A program made the translations under genes and the position numbers. This document shows, piece after piece, positions 52,361 through 61,207 of a stretch of 64,000 nucleotides of DNA (within the stretch, counting starts at the first letter, position 1; each line of letters begins with the position of its first letter). The notes under the pieces were generated by a model that saw nothing but the letters and a program-made list of their open reading frames with translations, was not told the origin of the DNA and ran no database searches. Origin of the DNA: Rothia mucilaginosa (GTDB lineage Bacteria; Actinomycetota; Actinomycetes; Actinomycetales; Micrococcaceae); assembly GCF_001548235.1 (NCBI RefSeq), contig NZ_AP014938.1, forward strand, positions 1,612,001 through 1,676,000, given 5' to 3'.

Positions 52361-52532
52361 CATAGCTCCTTCACAAACAGGGGGTGCACAATCTTTGTGC
52401 ACCCTCATGAGTAGGACGTTCTCAGCGTATCAAAAATCCTAACCTTCAGGTAGAGATTTAAGGAATATGCAATGGGGTGAAAACAAAAGAATGGGGCGGG
52501 TTCCTAATCGGGAACCCGCCCCACACTCTTAA
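51825..52532 (-). repeat. Right arm of the ~0.7-kb inverted repeat
   Basis: Inverted counterpart of 47958-48675: terminator hairpin, promoter region, leader hairpin (perfect here, GGTGCACAA-AGA-TTGTGCACC), ribosome site and conserved 5' part of the SLH-like gene. Coding divergence is mostly synonymous. Confidence 0.85.
52493..52522 (-). terminator. Terminator of the methyltransferase gene, mirrored copy
   Basis: GGGGCGGGTTCC-taatc-GGGAACCCGCCCC; same hairpin as at 47967 but ending the minus-strand methyltransferase unit. Confidence 0.8.
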
Positions 52533-52565
52533 CGCGTGCTCTCACGAATGCGCAGAAAAGACAGC

Positions 52566-53837
52566 CTAGACGCTCTCACGCGAGGCATGATGCTGCAACA
52601 CCGCACCCGCAGCAACCGCATCCCGCTGAGCAGCCGCCCGCGCCGCACGAGCCTTAGCCCGCGCCTGATGCTGACGCTGACGACGCAACTCATCACGACC
52701 ATCAATACGCATCTTCTTATCCACCGCATCCATCGAACGGTGACGCACAAACCGGCACGACGCACCCTCAACCGGCTGCGTAGTCTCCGTGAGCGTATCC
52801 AACACAGCCTTCAACGCATGACGGCTCGCCGCCGTCAACGCATCACGACTCGTACCGCCACGAACACCCACCGTACGCTTCGGCGTGAACAGCACACTCG
52901 CCCCACGCGGCACACCACGGTACGCCTCAAAAGACACCGAATCCACGCCCAGACGCTTAGCCATCACCTCAATAGCCGGCGGATTCTGATCCACACACAC
53001 GAACTTACGGCCCAACTGAGCCGCCGCCGCACCCGTAGAACCAGAACCAGCGAAGAAATCCAACACCCAATCACCCGGGCGGGAACTCGCCGCAATCATA
53101 CGACGCAACAGGCCCGTAGGCTTCTGCGTGGGATACCCCGTCTTCTCCTTACCCGTCGGCGACACAATAGTATGCCACCACACATCCGTAGGGAGCTTAC
53201 CGCGAGAAGCCTTCTCCTCAGTCACCAAACCGGGAGCCATATACGGTTCACGATCAACCTCCGCAGTGTTGAAATAGTAGCTGCGGTGATCCTTCGCGTA
53301 CACCAAAATATTATCGTGCTTCGTCGGCCAGCGGCGCGTAGACTTCGCACCGTAGTCATAAGCCCAAATCAGCTCATTAATGAAGTTCTCACGACCAAAA
53401 ATCATGTCGCACATAATCTTCACATAATGAACCTCACGCCAATCCAGGTGCAGGTACAGGGTGCCGTCCTGCGCGAGCAGACGATGCGCCTGCTCAATAC
53501 GCGGCGCTAGGAACGCCCAATAATCCTCGAACGAGTCGTTATAGCTCGCCAGAGTCTGCAGGGTGCTTGAATAGCTCTTGCCCTTAAAACCGGTGCGGTC
53601 ACCCTTCTCAGAAGCCTCCGCGCTCAAAGTGCGGCGCGTCTGCTTCTTACCCGTATTGAACGGTGGGTCAATGTAAATCACGGTGAACGCACCATCGGGC
53701 AGCTCACGCAGATACTCCAGGTTATCTGCCTGCACCAGCAGCGACGGGCCCTGCGGATCGAAAACAGCCGAATCCGCGGGGTGCGCCTCAGCGGCAGGGG
53801 AGGGCGCGGCAGGCGTCGGGGATGCTGAAATACCCAA
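52566..53837 (-). CDS. Site-specific DNA methyltransferase, beta class, no cognate nuclease seen
   Basis: 423 residues. Motif IV DPPF (57-60, in IYIDPPFNTGK) precedes motif I FFAGSGSTG (261-269). That order defines the beta group of amino-methyltransferases, which includes N6-adenine and N4-cytosine enzymes. The region between holds LYLHLDWREVHYVK and WAYDYGAKSTRRW. The C-terminal ~100 residues are basic. No restriction gene is adjacent, so it looks like an orphan with a possible regulatory role. Start is taken as TTG 53837, 8 bp after the helicase stop, since no ATG or GTG precedes LVQADNLEYLREL. Probably co-transcribed with the helicase. Confidence 0.8.
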   Translation of the reverse strand: MGISASPTPAAPSPAAEAHPADSAVFDPQGPSLLVQADNLEYLRELPDGAFTVIYIDPPFNTGKKQTRRTLSAEASEKGDRTGFKGKSYSSTLQTLASYNDSFEDYWAFLAPRIEQAHRLLAQDGTLYLHLDWREVHYVKIMCDMIFGRENFINELIWAYDYGAKSTRRWPTKHDNILVYAKDHRSYYFNTAEVDREPYMAPGLVTEEKASRGKLPTDVWWHTIVSPTGKEKTGYPTQKPTGLLRRMIAASSRPGDWVLDFFAGSGSTGAAAAQLGRKFVCVDQNPPAIEVMAKRLGVDSVSFEAYRGVPRGASVLFTPKRTVGVRGGTSRDALTAASRHALKAVLDTLTETTQPVEGASCRFVRHRSMDAVDKKMRIDGRDELRRQRQHQARAKARAARAAAQRDAVAAGAVLQHHASRESV

Positions 53838-53845
53838 CCCCGACC

Positions 53846-55603
53846 CTAGCCTTCAGAACCAGCACGGTCAGCGCCACGGCCCTTACCGCGAGAACCCTCA
53901 GCGCGAGAACCCTCAGTGCGAGAGCCTTCAGAGCGGCGGCGGGTGCGGCGGCGACCCTCACCCTCCACCGGCTGACCCTCAACACGGCGGGTACGGCGAC
54001 GCTGACGAGGCGCACGCTCAGAACGCTCAGAAGAACGTTCGGTACGCTCGGATGCGCCCTGCTCGTTACGCTCTGCACGCTCAGCAGAACGCTCTGCACG
54101 CTCGGAACGGTCGGAACGCTCAGTGCGCTTGCGGCCCTCGGAGCGGCTACGGCGCTCGCCGCGGCCCTCACCGGAACGGCCCTCACGGCCACCGTCACGG
54201 GAACCGCGGGAACGGCGCGAACCCTTCTCACCGTCACGACCGCCAGAACGGCCACCGTCGCGGCCACCGCGAGAACGAGCCGGACGGCCATCACGAGAAT
54301 CGCGGGCGCTCTCAAAGAACTCATCGCCCATGCCCTCAGCCACACGCTCCTCGCGCGGCAGGCGGCCCTTGGTGCCAAGCGGAATGTTCAGGTCGTAGAA
54401 CAGGTGCTCAGAGGAAGAGTAGGTTTCAACCGGCTCGGGAACACCCAGCTCCAGGGCGTCGTTAATGACCTTCCATCGCGGCAGGTCATCCCAGTCAACC
54501 AGGGTCACGGCGGTACCCTCATTGCCCGCACGACCGGTACGGCCGGTACGGTGCAGGTAGGTCTTCTCATCCTCAGGCACGCGGTGGTTAATCACGTGGG
54601 TCACGTCTTCAACGTCAATACCGCGAGCCGCCACGTCGGTCGCAACCAGAATATCGACCTTGCCGGTGCGGAACGCCTTCAGCGCCTGCTCACGCGCGAC
54701 CTGGTTCAGGTCACCGTGCAGGGGAGCGGCAGCGAAGCCACGGTTCACCAGCTCCTCCGCCACGCGGGCAGCATCACGCTTGGTCTTGGTGAAGATGACG
54801 GTACGGCCGCGGCCGGTAGCACGCAGAATGCGGCCAATCATCTCGTCCTTGTCCAGGTGGTGCGCACGGTAGACGACCTGGCGGATCGACGCCTTAGTCT
54901 TCGAGGCGTCCTCGGGGTCAGCGGCGCTAATGCGCATGGGTTTGGTCATGTACTGGCGTGCCATCGCAATGACCGGGCCGGGCATGGTTGCGGAGAACAG
55001 CATGGTCTGGCGGTCCTCGGGCAGGTAGCTGAGGATCTTCTCAACCGACGGCTGGAAACCCAAATCCAGCATCTCGTCAGCCTCATCGAGGACCACGATC
55101 TTGACCTGCTTCAGGTTCAGGAAGCCCTGCTGGTACAGGTCGATAATGCGGCCGGGGGTACCCACCGCAACCTCCAGGCCGCGGCGCAGCAGCTCAGCTT
55201 GAGGCTCAATCGGCACACCGCCGTACAGGGTGGCGACGCGGGCGTTGCGCAGCTTCGCAGCAATCGCCAGGTCCTCACCCACCTGAATAGCAAGCTCACG
55301 GGTCGGAACCAGGATCAGCGCCTGAGGTGCACCGGGGTACTCCAAATCAGCCCAACCCTCATCGTCGCGGCCGACCACACGCTGAATGGTGGGCAGACCA
55401 AAGCCGAGGGTCTTACCGGTACCGGTCTTTGCCTGACCGATGATGTCCTGGCCAGACAGAGCCACGGGAAGAGTCAGCTCCTGGATGGGGAAGGGGGAGG
55501 TAATGCCAACCGCCGCGAGGGCGTCGCTAATATCCTGGCGAACGCCGAAGTCGGCGAAGGACTTTGCAGTCTGAGTGGTTTCCTGCGTGTTCGTTTCAGT
55601 CAC
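53846..55603 (-). CDS. DEAD-box RNA helicase
   Basis: 585 residues. Q motif around SPFPIQELTLP, Walker A AKTGTGKT (58-65), DEAD box VLDEADEMLDLGF, SAT motif FSATMPGP and the C-terminal HRTGRTGRAG. The catalytic core ends near residue 400. The last ~150 residues are a disordered Arg/Ser/Gly/Glu tail (SRGGRDGGRSGGRDG, SERTERSSERSERAP) of the kind that binds RNA. It fits the CsdA/DeaD group that acts in ribosome assembly and cold adaptation. The first gene of the helicase-methyltransferase unit. Confidence 0.93.
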   Translation of the reverse strand: MTETNTQETTQTAKSFADFGVRQDISDALAAVGITSPFPIQELTLPVALSGQDIIGQAKTGTGKTLGFGLPTIQRVVGRDDEGWADLEYPGAPQALILVPTRELAIQVGEDLAIAAKLRNARVATLYGGVPIEPQAELLRRGLEVAVGTPGRIIDLYQQGFLNLKQVKIVVLDEADEMLDLGFQPSVEKILSYLPEDRQTMLFSATMPGPVIAMARQYMTKPMRISAADPEDASKTKASIRQVVYRAHHLDKDEMIGRILRATGRGRTVIFTKTKRDAARVAEELVNRGFAAAPLHGDLNQVAREQALKAFRTGKVDILVATDVAARGIDVEDVTHVINHRVPEDEKTYLHRTGRTGRAGNEGTAVTLVDWDDLPRWKVINDALELGVPEPVETYSSSEHLFYDLNIPLGTKGRLPREERVAEGMGDEFFESARDSRDGRPARSRGGRDGGRSGGRDGEKGSRRSRGSRDGGREGRSGEGRGERRSRSEGRKRTERSDRSERAERSAERAERNEQGASERTERSSERSERAPRQRRRTRRVEGQPVEGEGRRRTRRRSEGSRTEGSRAEGSRGKGRGADRAGSEG

Positions 55604-56108
55604 TGGACCGTATCTTTCTACCCCTGCTCGGGGTGTGTTTCTCCCCAGAATTGGGGGTGCACCAGCCAGCGCCCCTGCGGTGGAGGCGGTGACGGGCGGG
55701 CGTCGAAAGCCGGCCGCGGGAAATTCTTACACGGGAAATTCTTACCGAGACGCCGCCTGCACACATGGTTATTACTCATGGTTCATTCATGATGAGAAGG
55801 CGGTGCAGCCTCGGGGTCTTGAAAGGGGTACGACCGGTCATTCACTTAACCCCTCAATATTAACCCGGATTTGCTTCCGGCGCACCCCCGATCGGTTGTG
55901 GTGTGCGCCCGTGATGGGCGATATACCGCCCCAAAACCGGGTGCCGCGAGGTTTTCGCACGGGCGGTTTAAAACGCAAACCCCCGCATCCGGCACGGCGT
56001 AACCGTACGGCGCATACAGCGCACGCACATAGCGCATATAGCGCGGTTACGCATCATTGCGGATGCGGGGGAGAGCTAAAGCTAAGGGGGGAGTAGCTAC
56101 CGAAGTAA
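55604..56108. promoter_or_regulatory. 505-bp spacer upstream of the helicase, with a long hairpin
   Basis: No supported gene. It holds the helicase promoter (minus strand) and the DUF3107 terminator. CCCCCGCATCC (55980-55990) pairs with GGATGCGGGGG (56061-56071), and inside it GCGTAACCG (55997-56005) pairs with CGGTTACGC (56044-56052). The loop is repetitive (CGCATA, GCGCAC, AGCGCATATAGCGC). The 20 bp of nested stem is more than a simple terminator needs. Confidence 0.55.
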
Positions 56109-56336
56109 TTAGGCGCCGATACCGAAGCCCACGTGACGCTTCGCGTCGGAACCCAGCTCAACGTAGCCAATCTGAGCACCGGGAATCAGAGTGGTGTTGC
56201 CCTTATCGTCCATAATCTGCAGCAGCGAGCCATCCTCAATAGCCTTCGAGACCTTCTCCATGAGGATTTCCTTAGCCTCACTGGTCTCAACAATAATTTC
56301 ACGAGCAATGTGGCGAACGCCAATCTTGATTTCCAT
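56109..56336 (-). CDS. DUF3107 protein
   Basis: 75-residue cytoplasmic protein beginning MEIKIGVRHIAREIIVET and ending RHVGFGIGA, the whole-length DUF3107 pattern of actinobacteria. Its function is not established. It commonly neighbours a DEAD-box helicase gene, as here. Single gene with the nested hairpin beyond its stop. Confidence 0.88.
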   Translation of the reverse strand: MEIKIGVRHIAREIIVETSEAKEILMEKVSKAIEDGSLLQIMDDKGNTTLIPGAQIGYVELGSDAKRHVGFGIGA

Positions 56337-56528
56337 GAGTCTCCTCGCAGAATAGTCCGGCGCCGCTATGCGTGCGCACGGAAAGAAACTTACCTTACTT
56401 AGCTTCTACTCTAGCGCGCATGAACTAGCCGACGCCATGAACAGGCACCGCTTCGCCGGGGGCTAATAAAATACTCCACCGACGAACACCAACAGCAAAC
56501 GCAAAACACAGAAAAACGTGGCGGGGAA

Positions 56529-56550
56529 GAGGAGGCTCTTAAGAGTCCTC
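56529..56550 (-). other. Palindrome over the hemA stop codon
   Basis: On the minus strand GGAGGACTCTTAAGAGCCTC contains ACTCTTAAGAG symmetry, with the TAA stop at its centre. It may be the stem of a weak terminator. Confidence 0.4.
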
Positions 56551-57801
56551 CACCTGAATACCGTAGAGGGTCTCCAGCGCCTGCACGTAATCCTCCGTGC
56601 GGCCCTCTGCCGCAAGCTTCTTGGCGCGCACCGTCGGGGTGTGCAGCAGGGACTTCACCATGCGGCGCATCGCCAGCTCAAACTGCTCCGTCGCCGCACC
56701 GCAACCAAACTGGCTACGCACCTTCTCCAGCTCGGAATCCAGCACAGCCATAGTGTGCGAGCGCAACGCAACAATCGCGGAGTCAATCGTGCGGGAACGC
56801 TGACGAGACAGGAACGCCGTAAGCTCAGACTCCACGATGCGGGTAGCCGTCGCCACGGACTCCTCGGTTTCCTCGGGGGCGGCAAGACGCACCGATTCGA
56901 GGGTAATCAGCTCAACGTTCGGCAGGTCAGCGACCGAGGGATCAAAGTCACGCGAAAGAGCCAGGTCGAGGATCGTGTGGTGACCGGCCGGAATCTGCTC
57001 GGGAAGCAACGGATCGGAACCGCCGGAGCAGCCAATAATGACGTCGGCAGAAGCCATCGCCTGCTCCATGCCGTCCACCGGCACCGCAGAAACCTCGCGC
57101 TTTGCCGCGAACTCGGCGGCACGACCCGAACGGGAATTGACCCAAATATCGGTGCAACCGCGCTCGCGCAGCGCCGCAATGGTTGCGCCCGCGTAAGCAC
57201 CCGTACCAAAAATCAGGGCGCGGCGGGTTGCCCAATCCTTTTCGGCAACCTCATCCGCAAGATCGAGGGCAACAGATACGATGGAGCGGCCCTGAGCGCC
57301 AAGTGCCGTATGCTGACCCACCTGACGAGCGGTATGCGCCGCATGTTCAAATAGCTGAACCAGCTCACCGGGAAGGGGCACGCCGTCCTCTTGAGCCTTC
57401 GCCTGCGCGGCAGCCAGGGCGCGGCGCACCTGACCGGCGATTTCACGTTCGCCGACCACGGCAGATTCCAGGCCGGAGGCGACCGTCAGCAGGTGGCGTG
57501 CGGCCTCGTCATCGGCGTACACATCGAAGCTGGAATTGACCAGTTCTTTGTCCAGCCCGGAGGTGCGCGCAATAGAGTCGACAATCAGCTCACGAACCAT
57601 GGGCACATGGGCGGATACGTGTAGCTGAACATACATTTCAAGACGGTTACAGGTGGCAAGAACGACTGCACCCTTCACGCCCAGCTGACGCGCCATATCG
57701 CTCGCCAGAACATCGGGTACGCCGGAGGCACCGGCGCTCAACGCAGCGACGGTGGTCAGATCAACGGTGTGGTGCGATGCCACAAATGCATAAGTACTCA
57801 C
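56539..57801 (-). CDS. hemA: Glutamyl-tRNA reductase
   Basis: 420-residue cytoplasmic enzyme that reduces Glu-tRNA to glutamate-1-semialdehyde with NADPH, the first committed step of haem synthesis. The catalytic Cys51 is in VVLATCNRLEMY. VVGEREIAGQVRRA and the Rossmann domain FGTGAYAGATIAALRERG follow, and the C-terminal dimerisation helices are present. The start is GTG 57801 with no ribosome site before it; TATGAT lies 9 nt upstream, so a leaderless or near-leaderless mRNA is possible. It is divergent from hemE. Confidence 0.93.
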   Translation of the reverse strand: MSTYAFVASHHTVDLTTVAALSAGASGVPDVLASDMARQLGVKGAVVLATCNRLEMYVQLHVSAHVPMVRELIVDSIARTSGLDKELVNSSFDVYADDEAARHLLTVASGLESAVVGEREIAGQVRRALAAAQAKAQEDGVPLPGELVQLFEHAAHTARQVGQHTALGAQGRSIVSVALDLADEVAEKDWATRRALIFGTGAYAGATIAALRERGCTDIWVNSRSGRAAEFAAKREVSAVPVDGMEQAMASADVIIGCSGGSDPLLPEQIPAGHHTILDLALSRDFDPSVADLPNVELITLESVRLAAPEETEESVATATRIVESELTAFLSRQRSRTIDSAIVALRSHTMAVLDSELEKVRSQFGCGAATEQFELAMRRMVKSLLHTPTVRAKKLAAEGRTEDYVQALETLYGIQVEDS

Positions 57802-58179
57802 TAGAGATTAATCATAACCACGCCGACTAAGCCCCTGTAAAGCTCACAGAACCTAAGTTCATGGCTCCACGTGGCTTAGTGGGCGCCACATAGTGGACAG
57901 GAGGCGGGGGTATCCGCCGGGGCGTTGGCGGGGTGCTGGCGGCAATTCAAAAGCGCCGGCAGGGGAGAACGTGCCGGAATGTGAAGGGGCGTATTCGGTG
58001 CTTTACCTGCGTATTCGCCGCGCAAATCTCCGCGCAAACGGGCGCAAACAGATGGCAAGCAGAAGCCTAACAGGTGTGAACTAAGGTGTCCCTCACCACT
58101 AAGGAAGCCACCTTTAGGTAAAAGTCGCCATGACATAGTGTCGCAAAAACGCCCTCATAAACCTGTCACACTAGACACT
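57802..58179. promoter_or_regulatory. Divergent hemA-hemE control region
   Basis: 378 bp without a gene. On the hemA side TATGAT sits close to the start. In the middle a GC-rich stretch (57895-57960) carries CCGCCGGGGCG. On the hemE side CTAAGGTG (58081) and CACCTTTAG (58110) form an imperfect inverted pair. A 9-bp perfect pair CATAGTGTC/GACACTATG (58134-58142, 58174-58182) follows. I see no full iron box. Confidence 0.5.
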
Positions 58180-58182
58180 ATG
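58134..58182 (+). promoter_or_regulatory. Inverted repeat that includes the hemE start codon
   Basis: CATAGTGTC (58134-58142) pairs with GACACTATG (58174-58182); the ATG of hemE is the last three bases. If both arms are in the transcript, the start codon would be held in a stem. Confidence 0.5.
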
Positions 58183-59370
58183 AGCGAAAACCAGCACACC
58201 ACCCTCGCATCGGATAAGGGCACCGCATCGGCTGCCGCACAGGCACCCGCCCTGCCCGCACACCCCACCGACGCCCAGCGACCCCTGCTCACCGACGAGC
58301 AGCTCGCACACCTCCCCGCCAACCACCCCCTGCGCGCAGGCACCGCCGCCGACTCGCCCATGCTCCGCGCCCTCACCGGCCGCCCCTCCAGCCACCGACC
58401 CGTCTGGTTCATGCGCCAGGCAGGCCGCTCCCTGCCCGAATACCGCCAAGCGCGCGAAGGCATCCCCATGCTGGACGCATGCCTTACCCCCGACCTTGCC
58501 GCAGAAATCACCGTGCAGCCCGTCCGCCGCCACAAGGTCGACGCCGGCATCTTCTTCTCCGACATCGTCATCCCCATGAAGCTTGCGGGCGTCAACGTCG
58601 ACATCGTGCCCGGTAGGGGCCCCGTACTCGACCAGCCCGTACGCACCCTCGACGAGGTGCGCGCCCTGCCCGAACTCAAAGACAGCGACCTCGACCCCAT
58701 CCGCGAAGCCGTCGCCGCCACCGTAGAAATGCTCGGCGACACCCCGCTCATCGGCTTTGCCGGAGCCCCCTTCACCGTCGCCGCCTACATGGTCGAAGGC
58801 GGCCCCTCCCGCGACCACCTGCGCCCGCGCACCATGATGCACGCCGACCCCGCCGCCTGGCACGAACTCGCCGCCTGGGCAGCCCGCACCGCAGGCCAGT
58901 TCCTGCGCGCACAAATCGAGGCGGGCGCATCCGCCGTGCAGCTCTTCGACTCCTGGGCAGGCTCCCTCGGCGAAGGCGACTACCGCCGCTACGTGCAGGC
59001 ACACTCCGCAACCGCCCTCGACATGGTGCGTGAATACGGTGTGCCGCGCATCCACTTCGGCACCGGCACCACCGCCCTGCTGCCCGCCATGCACGAAGCC
59101 GGCGCAGACGTCATCGGCGTGGACTATCGCCTGCCGCTGTCCGCAGCGAACACCCTGCTCAACGGCGCCGTACCCCTGCAGGGCAACATCGACCCGGCAC
59201 TGCTCGCCGCAGGTAGCGAAAACCTCTACGCACACGTAGACGAAGTGCTCGCCGAAGGTAGTGCCGCCCCCTCGCACGTGGTCAACCTCGGCCACGGCGT
59301 ACCCCCGACCACCGACCCGCAGGTGCTCACCGACCTCGTGGCGTATATCCACGAGAAAACGGCACGCTAA
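58180..59370 (+). CDS. hemE: Uroporphyrinogen decarboxylase
   Basis: 396 residues, about 40 longer than usual because of an Ala/Thr-rich N-terminus. Removes four carboxyl groups from uroporphyrinogen III to give coproporphyrinogen III. Signatures are RPVWFMRQAGRSLPEYR (substrate Arg residues), FFSDIVIPMKLAGV, GFAGAPFTVAAYMVEGG and LFDSWAGSLGEGDYR. No clear ribosome site precedes ATG 58180, and the start codon lies in an inverted repeat. First gene of the haem operon on the plus strand. Confidence 0.93.
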   Translation: MSENQHTTLASDKGTASAAAQAPALPAHPTDAQRPLLTDEQLAHLPANHPLRAGTAADSPMLRALTGRPSSHRPVWFMRQAGRSLPEYRQAREGIPMLDACLTPDLAAEITVQPVRRHKVDAGIFFSDIVIPMKLAGVNVDIVPGRGPVLDQPVRTLDEVRALPELKDSDLDPIREAVAATVEMLGDTPLIGFAGAPFTVAAYMVEGGPSRDHLRPRTMMHADPAAWHELAAWAARTAGQFLRAQIEAGASAVQLFDSWAGSLGEGDYRRYVQAHSATALDMVREYGVPRIHFGTGTTALLPAMHEAGADVIGVDYRLPLSAANTLLNGAVPLQGNIDPALLAAGSENLYAHVDEVLAEGSAAPSHVVNLGHGVPPTTDPQVLTDLVAYIHEKTAR

Positions 59371-59489
59371 GGCAACGGACCCGCGGGGCTAACACATATC
59401 AGCGCCGCGGGCCCCCCAACAACCACCGCGCCCGCTGATAAAGCCAACACCACAGGGCAGACCCGCAGACAGACCAAAGGAGAACCACC

Positions 59490-61073
59490 ATGGGCCAGCA
59501 CACCAACCAGGCACCGCACCGGACCACGCAGGCCAGCTCCTCCACCGCGCCCTCCTCCGCTGCACCCTCCTCCATCGCGCCCCAGACCGCACGAGCATTC
59601 ACCCGCAACGAGAAGGTGCCCACCGCCATCGTGATCGGTGGCGGCCCCTCCGGCCTCATCTCGGCACGCCGCCTCGCCGCGGCCGGCATGCGCGTTACCC
59701 TGCTCGAGCAGAAGCACCACCTCGGCGGTGCCGTCGGTGCCCACGAAGTTGGCGGCCTGCTCCTAGACTCCGGCGCCGAATCCTTCGCAACCCGCAGCCC
59801 CATCGTCAGCGATCTTGTCAAAGAACTCGGCCTGGGCGACCAGATCGTCACCCCCAACTCCTACGGCTCCTGGCTGTACCTGCCGCAAGGCGCCCGCCGC
59901 ACCCCCAGCACCGGCATCATGGGCATCCCCGGCAACGTCAACGACAAGTCCCTCATTCCCGTCATCGGCAAGAGCGGCCTGCGCCGCGCCCAGGTGGACA
60001 AGTTCCTGCCCGTATCCGCTAGCGAAAACGCGAAGACCCTCGGCGAGCTCGTGCGCATCCGCATGGGTCAGAAAGTGCTTGACAACCTCGTCGCCCCCGT
60101 CGTCTCCGGCGTGTACTCCACCCACCCCGACAAGCTCGACGTGGATGCCACCATCCCCGGCCTGCGCGCGGCACTGCGTAAGCACCGCTCCCTCTCCGCA
60201 GCAGCGGCAGCCTTCCGCTCCGCAGCACCGGCGGGCTCTCAGGTGGCAGGTATCATCGGCGGCATGAACCAGCTCTCCGAACGCCTCGTCGAGGAGCTCT
60301 ACGCCGCCGGTGTTCGCATCGTCACCGGATTCGACGTCATCGCCGTAGACCGCGATGAATCCACCGGCCAGTGGTTCATCATCCAGCGCCACACCACCGA
60401 TGGCGAAAACACCCCCCTCTACGCCGACTACCTGGTAGTCGCCACCGACGGCCCGACCGTAGCCCGACTCATTGGCCCGCACGTCTCCACCGCGCTACCC
60501 GCCCTGGAACCCGGCCCCGAAGTCGCCCTCGTCACCCTCGTCGTTGACGCACCCGATTTGAACAAGCACCCGCGCGGCACCGGTCTGCTCGTCTCCGAAG
60601 AAGCAACCGCCGTCCGCGCCAAGGCCCTCACCCACGCCACCGCCAAGTGGCAGTGGGTCGCCGACGCAGCAGGACCCGGCCGCCACGTCGTACGCCTCTC
60701 CTACGGCCGCGGCGGCGAAGACTCCCGCTTCTCCGAAGTCGCACTCGCCGACGAGCAGCTCATCACCCTCGCCCTGCGCGACGCCACCCGCATGATGGAT
60801 GTTGCCCTCACCCACCGCAATCTCGTCGACGCGGACGTCGTACGGTGGCGCGGCGTACTGCCCGCTTCCACCCCCGGCCACCGCAAGCGCGTGCAGGATT
60901 TCCGCGACCGCGCCAGCGAACTGGGCACCCTCAGCACCGTCGGCTCCTGGGCCGCCGGATCCGGCCTAGTCCTCACCGTCAAAGACACCTACGAGCAGAT
61001 GGACCAGCTGATCTACCACGCCGCGCAGAACTGGGAAGGCGTCACCTCCCCGAAGGTTGCAACCGCGAAGTAG
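59490..61073 (+). CDS. hemY: Coproporphyrinogen III oxidase (HemY/CgoX)
   Basis: 527 residues, FAD-dependent oxygen-using oxidase. IVIGGGPSGLISARRLAAAGMRVTLLEQ is the dinucleotide-binding motif and LDSGAESFATRSP follows. In the coproporphyrin-dependent route of Gram-positives it makes coproporphyrin III, and the presence of hemQ and hemH next door supports that assignment over classic protoporphyrinogen oxidase. A Ser/Ala/Pro-rich ~35-residue N-terminus precedes the fold. ATG 59490 is behind AAAGGAGAACCACC. Confidence 0.9.
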   Translation: MGQHTNQAPHRTTQASSSTAPSSAAPSSIAPQTARAFTRNEKVPTAIVIGGGPSGLISARRLAAAGMRVTLLEQKHHLGGAVGAHEVGGLLLDSGAESFATRSPIVSDLVKELGLGDQIVTPNSYGSWLYLPQGARRTPSTGIMGIPGNVNDKSLIPVIGKSGLRRAQVDKFLPVSASENAKTLGELVRIRMGQKVLDNLVAPVVSGVYSTHPDKLDVDATIPGLRAALRKHRSLSAAAAAFRSAAPAGSQVAGIIGGMNQLSERLVEELYAAGVRIVTGFDVIAVDRDESTGQWFIIQRHTTDGENTPLYADYLVVATDGPTVARLIGPHVSTALPALEPGPEVALVTLVVDAPDLNKHPRGTGLLVSEEATAVRAKALTHATAKWQWVADAAGPGRHVVRLSYGRGGEDSRFSEVALADEQLITLALRDATRMMDVALTHRNLVDADVVRWRGVLPASTPGHRKRVQDFRDRASELGTLSTVGSWAAGSGLVLTVKDTYEQMDQLIYHAAQNWEGVTSPKVATAK

Positions 61074-61087
61074 ACGGCACCGCAACG

Positions 61088-61130
61088 GCAGAAGCTCAGC
61101 CAACAACTCAGCTCAGCCAACAACAAAGCC
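61088..61130 (+). repeat. Short tandem repeat in the hemY-hemQ spacer
   Basis: AGCTCAGCCAACAAC occurs twice, 17 bp apart, followed by AAAGCCAAAA. It sits in the 134-bp spacer before the hemQ ribosome site. Confidence 0.6.
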
Positions 61131-61207
61131 AAAAAATTGAGAAAACGCGCAGCTACGGAAGCCGCGCCTCCAGCACAGCGAACCCTCGCTGAAGAAAGGA
61201 ACACACA

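Noticed and set aside
55604..56096. Plus-strand frame in the helicase upstream region
   Set aside because: No plausible ribosome site, and its sequence follows the hairpin and helicase leader rather than a protein.
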